A stretch of DNA of 61,575 nucleotides from Candidatus Aquabacterium excrementipullorum. Its GTDB lineage: Bacteria; Pseudomonadota; Gammaproteobacteria; Burkholderiales; Burkholderiaceae_C. The stretch covers positions 1 through 61,575 of the forward strand of contig DXIO01000034.1 of the NCBI GenBank assembly GCA_019112875.1, written 5' to 3'. The notes under the pieces were generated by a model, which saw only the letters and a list, made by a program, of their open reading frames with translations, searched no databases and was not told the DNA's origin. Of this stretch, positions 1-5,705 are shown piece after piece; within the stretch, counting starts at the first letter, position 1; every line of letters begins with the position of its first letter. The position numbers were made by a program, and so were the translations under genes.

Positions 1-188
1 GGCTGGACGTGTTTGAGAACGAGCCCCATGTGCCGCAGGCGCTGTTCGGCCTCGACAACGTGGTGCTGCTGCCGCACATCGCCAGCAACACCGAGGAGAC
101 GCGCGAAGCGATGGGCCTGCTCACGCTGGACAACCTGCGTGGCCACTACTTCGGCGGCGGTCAGCTGAAGGCCGCTGCGCCGCTGTGA
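1..188 (+). CDS. D-2-hydroxyacid dehydrogenase, C-terminal fragment
   Basis: This is the last 61 residues of a gene entering from the left, read from base 3 and stopping with TGA at 186-188. The visible part contains LDVFENEP and VVLLPHIAS, which match the end of the D-isomer-specific 2-hydroxyacid dehydrogenase family. The histidine in LPHIAS corresponds to the catalytic acid/base histidine. Family members reduce 2-keto acids, such as glyoxylate, hydroxypyruvate or phosphohydroxypyruvate, with NAD(P)H. The substrate cannot be told from this fragment. Confidence 0.85.
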   Translation, partial: LDVFENEPHVPQALFGLDNVVLLPHIASNTEETREAMGLLTLDNLRGHYFGGGQLKAAAPL

Positions 189-293
189 TCCGATCGCGCC
201 GCGCATGCGGGGGTGGCTGTCCGCCCCATCCCGTACCGGGCGCCTCGTTTGCTCCAGGGGCGCTGTCGCACCACGAGCAAAGGAAATCGGACC

Positions 294-671
294 ATGGACG
301 GCATCACCGGCAGTTGCCATTGTGGCCAGGTGGCGTTTCGCATCGAAGGGGCATGGCCTGAACGGCTGACCCGCTGTACGTGCTCCTTCTGTGCCAAGCG
401 AGGCGCCCTGCTGGCCTATTACCCACCCGAGGCCTTCCACCTCACCGCGGTCCCGGAGCACGATGCGGTCTACCGCTGGAACACCGAATTGGTGGCGCAT
501 CACTTCTGCGCCATGTGCGGCTGCGCCACCTTCAGTGACAGCCCGGCTTTCAAGCCGACCGGCGACTGGGATGGCCAGACACGCCGCATCGGTGTCAATG
601 CCCGGTTGTTCGCGGGACTGGTGGCGGAGGAGTTGCCGATCGACGTGATCGACGGTCGGCATCTGTGGTGA
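294..671 (+). CDS. GFA family (glutathione-dependent formaldehyde-activating enzyme-like/CENP-V) zinc protein
   Basis: A 125-residue protein. The start at 294 is chosen because AGGAAA lies 7-13 bases upstream and the family's N-terminal motif GSCHCGQVAF begins at once; longer readings add only non-conserved residues. The zinc-binding cysteine pattern of the GFA fold is complete: CHC near residue 8, RCTCSFC near 28-34, and FCAMCGC near 73-78. GFA proteins were first linked to S-hydroxymethylglutathione formation, but most members have no proven reaction. It sits alone between a dehydrogenase and a DUF4142 gene, so the context does not define its substrate. Confidence 0.85.
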   Translation: MDGITGSCHCGQVAFRIEGAWPERLTRCTCSFCAKRGALLAYYPPEAFHLTAVPEHDAVYRWNTELVAHHFCAMCGCATFSDSPAFKPTGDWDGQTRRIGVNARLFAGLVAEELPIDVIDGRHLW

Positions 672-727
672 TGCAGGCATGCCGATTGCCATGGGCCTCT
701 TATCTCAAGCAAACGAGGAGAATGCCC

Positions 728-1312
728 ATGAATCGACGCAACCAGCTTCTGGCCCTGCCTCTTGCGGTGTCCCTGGCGATGGCCGGCACCGCCGTCACGG
801 CGCAGACCACCCTGCCTGCCAGTTCGCCCAAGGCCACTTCGGCCAGTTCGGCACATGGCGGCAAGTTGTCCGCCTTCGATGGCGCCTTCCTGGAACAAGC
901 TGCACAGAACGGCCATGCCGAGATCGACGGTGCCAAGGCAGCGCTGGAAAAGGCTTCCGACTCCCGCGTGAAGTCTTTCGCCCAGACCCTGATCGACGAC
1001 CACACCAAGGCCCACACGGAGTTGGCCGCACTGGCCGCCTCCAAGGGCGTCGAACTGCCCAAGGATCCTTCACTGGGCCAGAAGACCAAGGCCAAGATCC
1101 TGTCCCTGCGCGACGGCGAAAGCTATGACAAGCACTTCATCGAGTCGGTCGGCATCAAGGCGCATGAAAGCACCATCAAGCTGTTCAAGCGTGCCGCGGC
1201 CGAGGCCACCGATCCGGATGTGAAGGCCTTTGCCACCAAGACCCTGCCCACGCTGGAAGGGCATCTCAAGCAGGCGCATGACCTGCATGCCAGCCTGGAC
1301 AAGAAGAAATAA
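728..1312 (+). CDS. DUF4142 domain exported protein
   Basis: A 194-residue protein with a Sec signal peptide (MNRR, hydrophobic stretch, probable cleavage after VTA at residue 25). The mature part is mostly alpha-helical and Ala/Lys-rich, as in DUF4142 (ferritin-like four-helix) proteins. Typical segments are FLEQAAQNGHAEID and VKSFAQTLIDDHTKAH. The start at 728 has AGGAG seven bases upstream; an in-frame ATG at 722 is too close to that site. Periplasmic location is likely. The biochemical role of DUF4142 is not known, although it is often seen among envelope stress genes. A clear terminator follows directly. Confidence 0.85.
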   Translation: MNRRNQLLALPLAVSLAMAGTAVTAQTTLPASSPKATSASSAHGGKLSAFDGAFLEQAAQNGHAEIDGAKAALEKASDSRVKSFAQTLIDDHTKAHTELAALAASKGVELPKDPSLGQKTKAKILSLRDGESYDKHFIESVGIKAHESTIKLFKRAAAEATDPDVKAFATKTLPTLEGHLKQAHDLHASLDKKK

Positions 1313-1341
1313 GCCCCGGCAGCGCGTAAAACTTGCATGTG

Positions 1342-1368
1342 AAGGCCGGCAACCATTGCCGGCCTTTT
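1342..1368 (+). terminator. Rho-independent terminator after the DUF4142 gene
   Basis: A perfect 11-bp inverted repeat, AAGGCCGGCAA at 1342-1352 and TTGCCGGCCTT at 1356-1366, with a CCA loop. Its right arm runs into TTTT at 1365-1368. It lies 30 bases beyond the DUF4142 stop and upstream of the GST gene, so it separates the two transcription units. Confidence 0.85.
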
Positions 1369-1396
1369 CCTGTGGCGTCGCGCGAAGGAGAGGGCC

Positions 1397-2113
1397 ATGA
1401 GCTATGCACTGTGGTACTGGACGGGCATTCCCGGGCGTGGAGAGTTCGTGCGGCTGCCCCTGGAGGCTGCCGCCATCCCCTACGAGGAAAAGACGTGGCA
1501 ACGCGAGGGCGACGCCGCGCTGGTCAAGGACCTGGCGCGGCCACGCATCGACCCGCCATTCGCGCCGCCCTATATCGTGACGGAAGACGGGCTGGTGGTC
1601 TCGCAGACCGCCAACATCCTGCTCTACCTGGGCGAAAGGCACCCCCAGATCGCGCCTCGCGAGTTGGCCGGCCGGCATTGGGTGCATCAGTTGCAGCTGA
1701 CGCTCATGGACCTGGTCGCCGAATCGCACGACGTTCACCACCCGGTCGGCGTGGACCTGTACTACGAGGATCAGAAACCCGAAGCGGCACGCCGTGCCGA
1801 GGGCTTTCGGGGCCGCCGCATTCCGAAGTTCCTGGACTATTTCGAGCGGGTGCTGGTACAGCGCGGCGCCTGGCTCGCAGGCGGCAGCCACTGGAGCTAC
1901 GCCGACCTGTCGCTCTTTCACGTGGTGGAAGGGCTGTGCTTTGCCTTTCCGCGCCGCATGGCGGTGCTCAGGCCAGATTTCAAACGCGTCTGGGCGTTGC
2001 GCGACACCGTGGAAGCGCTGCCGGAACTGCAGACCTATCTGGCCAGCGAACGCCGCCTGCCGTTTTCCGACGGTCTGTTCCGGCACTACCCGGAACTCGA
2101 CGGCGAGGGGTGA
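1397..2113 (+). CDS. Glutathione S-transferase family protein
   Basis: A 238-residue cytosolic protein. The N-terminal thioredoxin-like half starts SYALWYWTGIPGRGEFVRL, with the Tyr and Arg expected near the glutathione site of Tyr-type GSTs. The segment VVSQTANILLYLGER at about residues 70-85 replaces the usual ES(x)AI glutathione-gamma-glutamyl contact. The C-terminal half is all helical and ends with a typical W/Y-containing region (GGSHWSYADLSLFH). AAGGAGAG lies 6-13 bases before the ATG. Probable role: conjugation or peroxidase chemistry on electrophiles. The substrate is not predictable, and no pathway partner is adjacent. Confidence 0.85.
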   Translation: MSYALWYWTGIPGRGEFVRLPLEAAAIPYEEKTWQREGDAALVKDLARPRIDPPFAPPYIVTEDGLVVSQTANILLYLGERHPQIAPRELAGRHWVHQLQLTLMDLVAESHDVHHPVGVDLYYEDQKPEAARRAEGFRGRRIPKFLDYFERVLVQRGAWLAGGSHWSYADLSLFHVVEGLCFAFPRRMAVLRPDFKRVWALRDTVEALPELQTYLASERRLPFSDGLFRHYPELDGEG

Positions 2114-2143
2114 GCCCCGCCGCCGGGTCGTCGCGGGGGCAGC

Positions 2144-2518
2144 TTACTGGGACAGGATGATCTGCGCGATCACGCCCGTGGTGATGGCCACCAGCACGTA
2201 GTCCGGGCCGGTCTGCACCCAGTGGTAGCCACGGGGCGGACGCTTCAGGTGATGGGCGCGCCAGTCGTTGACCACGTACTGGCGATTGCGCCACTCGTTG
2301 GGCAGGCGGTCGCCCTTGTAGAAGCGGTGTTCAGGTCCGGCGCCTCGGCCACGCTCCGGGTGATCAGGGCGGTGGTCTTTGGGGCCATGACCCTGGGCAT
2401 GGGCCGGTGGCCCGCCGGGGCCCCCTTCGTCACGGCCGCGTGGCTGTGCCGACGCCAAGGCTGTCGACAAGCCCAGGATGAGGGCGACGCCGCCGATCGT
2501 GATTTTGTTTGAGTTCAT
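2144..2518 (-). CDS. RcnB family periplasmic protein
   Basis: A 124-residue exported protein with a signal peptide cleaved after ASA at about residue 24. The central part is low-complexity, rich in Gly, His, Pro and Arg. The C-terminal domain carries the RcnB-like signature: YKGDRLPNEWRNRQYVVNDW, then LKRPPRGYHWVQTGPDYVLVA. E. coli RcnB modulates nickel/cobalt efflux from the periplasm, and the many RcnB homologues of Burkholderiales are mostly uncharacterised. The His-rich linker could bind metal, which is inference. It converges with the GST gene. No RcnA or metal exporter is adjacent, so a nickel role is unproven. Confidence 0.8.
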   Translation of the reverse strand: MNSNKITIGGVALILGLSTALASAQPRGRDEGGPGGPPAHAQGHGPKDHRPDHPERGRGAGPEHRFYKGDRLPNEWRNRQYVVNDWRAHHLKRPPRGYHWVQTGPDYVLVAITTGVIAQIILSQ

Positions 2519-2764
2519 GTGACACGTCCTTTCTGTTTATGGGCGATCGAAGCCCCTGGACGGTCGCCCGAAGGGCTCCGAAGCCAGATTACCCGCTTTG
2601 AAAGACCCCAGGCCTTGGCAGGGCGCTTTGCATGCCTTGCGCCACCAGCTGCGGGGCACCGATGGCGGCGCGGACCTCCAGCGGCTGCTGAACCGGGCTG
2701 ATCAGGATCGGCTGGCCGTCGTGCGCGGCAAGCATCGAGAACGTGCTGCGGCAGCATACCGGTC

Positions 2765-3532
2765 TCACACCGGCTTGAGCAGGTTGGCCACGCCCAGGCC
2801 GATGAAGATCAGGAACAGGCCGCGCTGGAACGCGTTACCGCTTAGCCGGTGGCGCACGTGGGTGCCCAGCCACAGCCCGGCGAAGGCGGCGGCCAGCGCC
2901 CAGAGCGTCCATGGGCTCAGCCAGGTACTGGCGCCATGCTGATTCAAGCCCAGGCGCGCGGCCAGCGCGAGAGTGGCCACGCCGAAGGACAGGCCCAGTG
3001 CCTGCACCATCTCGTCCTTGTGCAGGCGCAGGGTCTGCAGGTAAGGGACCATGGGCAGCACGAACACGGCGGTGGAGGCCGTGACCAGGCCCGTCGCCAG
3101 CCCCATCACCAAGCCCGTCACCAGGTCCATGGGGATGCCGATCCAGCCTTGGCGGGCCGCCAGGTTCGGCAGCACAGGTCGCCACAGGCCCCATGCCCCA
3201 TACAGCACCAGGGCGATGCCCAGCAGGCGACGGGCCGTGAGGTCAGAGCCATGCCCCAGCCCGGGGGCCCAGACCGTGGTGATGGCCAGCCCCAGCCACA
3301 GGGGCCACAGCCGACGGATGAGCGCGGGCGCGTGCGGTCCCTGGCACTGGGCCAGGTTCGTGGCCAGGGCGGGGGCCACCAGCAGCGCAGCCGCCTGTGC
3401 GGCGGGCATCCACAGTCCCAGCAGGCTCATGGCCACAGTGGGCAGTCCCATGCCGGAGACCCCCTTGACCGCCCCGGCCAGCGCGAAGATGGCCCCGATG
3501 AGGGCGATGTGCAAGATCAATGTCGAGTCCAT
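2765..3532 (-). CDS. Sulfite exporter TauE/SafE family membrane protein
   Basis: A 255-residue integral membrane protein with about eight hydrophobic segments in two similar halves. The N-terminal motif GAVKGVSGMGLPTVAMSLLG and the second-half region DLVTGLVMGLATGLVTASTAVFVLP fit the TauE/SafE (DUF81) fold. The start at 3532 puts the first membrane helix right at the N-terminus; an upstream ATG at 3562 is also possible. Family members export sulfite, sulfoacetate or other organic anions, and the substrate here is unknown. It is divergent from a LysR gene whose palindrome lies in the shared control region, so that regulator probably controls it. Confidence 0.85.
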   Translation of the reverse strand: MDSTLILHIALIGAIFALAGAVKGVSGMGLPTVAMSLLGLWMPAAQAAALLVAPALATNLAQCQGPHAPALIRRLWPLWLGLAITTVWAPGLGHGSDLTARRLLGIALVLYGAWGLWRPVLPNLAARQGWIGIPMDLVTGLVMGLATGLVTASTAVFVLPMVPYLQTLRLHKDEMVQALGLSFGVATLALAARLGLNQHGASTWLSPWTLWALAAAFAGLWLGTHVRHRLSGNAFQRGLFLIFIGLGVANLLKPV

Positions 3533-3585
3533 GGCCGCATCTTGCGCAAGCCGCAGGCGCATGACCAGTTCGAAGTGCTGCGCTT

Positions 3586-3608
3586 ATCCTTCGGGTTTTC
3601 CGAAGGAT
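3586..3608. promoter_or_regulatory. LysR-type operator in the TauE/LysR divergent region
   Basis: A perfect 9-bp inverted repeat, ATCCTTCGG at 3586-3594 and CCGAAGGAT at 3600-3608, around a GTTTT loop. It contains the LysR consensus T-N11-A (TCGGGTTTTCCGA, 3591-3603) within dyad symmetry. It lies six bases before the LysR start codon and about 55 bases before the TauE/SafE start, as expected for an autoregulatory and activator site. Confidence 0.7.
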
Positions 3609-3613
3609 GTGCC

Positions 3614-4603
3614 ATGCCTGGTGTCGTCAAGGCCCTGACCTACCGCGTCAATCCGTTCGATCTGCGCCTGTTCACGGCGGTGCTGGAGCACGGCACCATC
3701 ACCGCGGCGGCGCAGGCCGCTCATCTGTCGCTGGCGGCGGCCAGTGCGCGGCTTAAGGCGCTGGAGGATGCGGTGGGCGTGCGTCTTCTGGAGCGTGCCA
3801 AGGCCGGTGCTTCGCCCACCGATGCCGGGCGTGCGCTGGCGCGGCATGCCCACCGTGTGCTGGCCGAACTGGAATCGCTGCACCTCGAGATGGCGGCGTT
3901 CGGGCGCGGGTTGCGCGGCACCGTGCGCGTGCTGGGCAATACCGCGGCGGTGACGGAAGCGCTGCCCCCGCTGCTGGGGGCCTTCCTGATACGGCACCCG
4001 GATGTCGATCTGCAGTTGCAGGATCTGCCGAGCGACGCCGTGTTGGAAGGCCTTCGGCGGGGCTCGGCCGATCTGGGCATCGTGGCCGACTATGTCGACA
4101 CGGGAGGCCTGCACACGAGCCCCTGGATCAGCGATCAGCTGGTCGCCTTGTTGCCGAGGCGAGGCGGGATGCGCATTCCACATGGTGGGCGAACGAGGGC
4201 GATGGCGTTCGGCGATCTGCTGACACACGACTTCATCGGCCTGGGAGCCGACAGTGGGTTGAGCCGCTTCCTGCATCGCCAGGCGAGCCTGGGCGGGCGT
4301 GTGCCTCACCACCGCGTGCGTGTCAGCAGCCTGGATGCCGTGGCCCGCATCGTGGCCGATGGCGTGGGCGTGGCGGTCGTGCCTTTGAGCGCCGCCAGGC
4401 GTTGGCGCGAGGCGGCGGTGCGCATCGTGCCGCTGGCCGATGCCTGGTCCCGGCGGCGCCTGTTGCTGTGCACGACGCAGCCGCAGCCTGTGTCGTCAGG
4501 TTGCCAAGCCCTGGTGGAGTTCCTGCTGCAGGCTCCCCCAAGTGAATGGGGTGATGTCAACGGCCGTCACACAGGCGTCGTTAGAAGAGGTGTTGCACCC
4601 TGA
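3614..4603 (+). CDS. LysR family transcriptional regulator
   Basis: A 329-residue regulator. The winged helix-turn-helix occupies about residues 12-72 (FDLRLFTAVLEHGTITAAAQ, then ASARLKALEDAVGVRLLER). The effector-binding domain spans about 100-305 (GTVRVLGNTAAVTEALPPLL, SADLGIVADY, VADGVGVAVVPLSAA). Reading further upstream in this frame gives only non-conserved residues, so the ATG at 3614, just after the palindrome, is preferred. The protein runs about 20 residues past the usual family end, and that tail overlaps a possible regulatory site for the next gene. The divergent TauE/SafE exporter is the likely target; the effector is unknown. Confidence 0.9.
   Translation: MPGVVKALTYRVNPFDLRLFTAVLEHGTITAAAQAAHLSLAAASARLKALEDAVGVRLLERAKAGASPTDAGRALARHAHRVLAELESLHLEMAAFGRGLRGTVRVLGNTAAVTEALPPLLGAFLIRHPDVDLQLQDLPSDAVLEGLRRGSADLGIVADYVDTGGLHTSPWISDQLVALLPRRGGMRIPHGGRTRAMAFGDLLTHDFIGLGADSGLSRFLHRQASLGGRVPHHRVRVSSLDAVARIVADGVGVAVVPLSAARRWREAAVRIVPLADAWSRRRLLLCTTQPQPVSSGCQALVEFLLQAPPSEWGDVNGRHTGVVRRGVAP
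4534..4554 (+). promoter_or_regulatory. Possible regulator site TCCCCCAAGT-N4-GGG upstream of the lipoprotein gene
   Basis: An imperfect C-run/G-run dyad lying inside the extreme 3' end of the LysR gene and about 60 bases before the lipoprotein ATG. The first ten bases and the later GGG, with identical spacing, recur at 56331 about 65 bases before another gene for an exported protein. No protein is known to bind it; the call rests only on the match and position. Confidence 0.3.
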
Positions 4604-4613
4604 AAGGCAGACG

Positions 4614-5486
4614 ATGCGTCTTCAACGAACCCGGACCGTGGCGGTGGCCCTGGCAGCCCTCGTTGGCTTGCTCGCGGGCTGTGCCTACGAGCCGCCCGGG
4701 CCCTACGGTTCGTCGCCTGCGGTATGGGGCCCGGCACCCGGGCCGGGACAGGTGGTCCGTGTCTATGAAGACGCGCCGCTGGAGCAGCCCGAAGCCGTGT
4801 TCATCGACATGGCCCCGCCGCCCCTGCTGGTCGAGGTGATGCCGCCGCGGCCGTCCTTCGATGTGGTCTGGGTCCACGGCTACTGGGGCTGGCGATCTCG
4901 CTGGGTGTGGTATCCCGGGCGCTGGGCGCCGCCGCCGCGCCCGGGCTATGTCTGGATGAACCCCTACTACGAGAACCGGGGTGGGGGCGTGGTGTTCGTG
5001 TCGGGCTTCTGGCGGGCGCCGAACGCCATGTTCGTGCCGCCGCCGCCCCGCATGCGCAGGCCTCCGCCGCCCACCGTGGGCGGGGGGCCACCCGTGGGGC
5101 CTCCGGGTGCTGGCGTGCCGCCGCCCGGACCGAGGCCCGGCCGGCCGGGTGTCGTGGTGCCTGCGCCTGAACAGCCGGCGACACCGGTGCCGGAGCGGCG
5201 ACAGCCCCGCTTCATCTCACCGCGGCCGGCGGCTGCCGATCAGCCCGCCGTGACGCCCGATGCGGCGGTCAGCCCGGGCCGCCGGGCGCAGCCTCAATGG
5301 CAGAGCCGGCAAGCCCCGGCGCCGGCCGAGTCGGCGACTCCCGCCGAACAGCCGCGTCGGCCGTCGGTGGCGCCGGCCGCTCCCCGTGGTGACGGGCCTC
5401 GTCGCGAGCAGCCTTCGGCTGACAGGGGCGATCGTGCCGCCGAGAGGCGTCCCTGGGGCTTCGGGAAGAAGAAAGAGAACGAGTAG
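4614..5486 (+). CDS. Proline-rich outer-envelope lipoprotein with YXWGXW-type segments
   Basis: A 290-residue lipoprotein precursor. The signal peptide ends in the lipobox LLAGC with the acylated cysteine at residue 23. Residues about 80-135 carry the aromatic repeats typical of YXWGXW proteins (VWVHGYWGWRSRWVWYPGRW, GYVWMNPYYENR). From about residue 140 the chain is low-complexity Pro/Gly/Arg/Ala and ends WGFGKKKENE. It is probably anchored in a membrane by its lipid, with an extended disordered tail; the function is not known. It starts 10 bases after the LysR stop and may be read through from it, though a possible separate control site lies within the LysR tail. Confidence 0.8.
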   Translation: MRLQRTRTVAVALAALVGLLAGCAYEPPGPYGSSPAVWGPAPGPGQVVRVYEDAPLEQPEAVFIDMAPPPLLVEVMPPRPSFDVVWVHGYWGWRSRWVWYPGRWAPPPRPGYVWMNPYYENRGGGVVFVSGFWRAPNAMFVPPPPRMRRPPPPTVGGGPPVGPPGAGVPPPGPRPGRPGVVVPAPEQPATPVPERRQPRFISPRPAAADQPAVTPDAAVSPGRRAQPQWQSRQAPAPAESATPAEQPRRPSVAPAAPRGDGPRREQPSADRGDRAAERRPWGFGKKKENE

Positions 5487-5570
5487 CCGCTGGACGAGCA
5501 CTTGGATTGGCGTAAACCCTTGATGTGACTCAGGCCGCCCGGCTGCGGCTTTCGGCGTATTCGGACATTC

Positions 5571-5613
5571 GGGCCGCGGGCACCCCCTCTTTGATGGGGG
5601 GATGCCCGCGGCC
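5571..5613 (+). terminator. Large GC-rich hairpin, probable terminator of the lipoprotein unit
   Basis: GGGCCGCGGGCA-CCCCC at 5571-5587 pairs with GGGGG-A-TGCCCGCGGCCC ending at 5613, with one bulged base and a loop of about eight bases. The stem is 17 bp, very stable and intergenic (lipoprotein stop at 5486, next start at 5706). No T-run follows on either strand, so it may act as an intrinsic terminator of atypical form, an mRNA 3'-end stabiliser, or a leader element of the next gene. Confidence 0.5.
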
Positions 5614-5705
5614 CGCCTCGTTGTTGACACTTCTTAACATCACAATCCCCCTTCGAAGAAGAGTTGCGTTCAGCTCAATTTCACGGAAGTACGGGAGCAA
5701 GAGAA

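Noticed and set aside
2519-2764. Short frames between the RcnB-like and TauE/SafE genes
   Set aside because: Frames of 60-110 codons on both strands with no ribosome site, signal or recognisable family; probably non-coding.
2849-3613. Upstream extension of the LysR reading frame
   Set aside because: The extra 255 residues are the antisense of the TauE/SafE gene, rich in Gln/Gly/His. The LysR helix-turn-helix begins shortly after 3614.
5620-5650. TTGACA-like box before the large PEP-CTERM gene
   Set aside because: No acceptable -10 box occurs at 15-19 bases; the nearest candidate is only 11 bases away.
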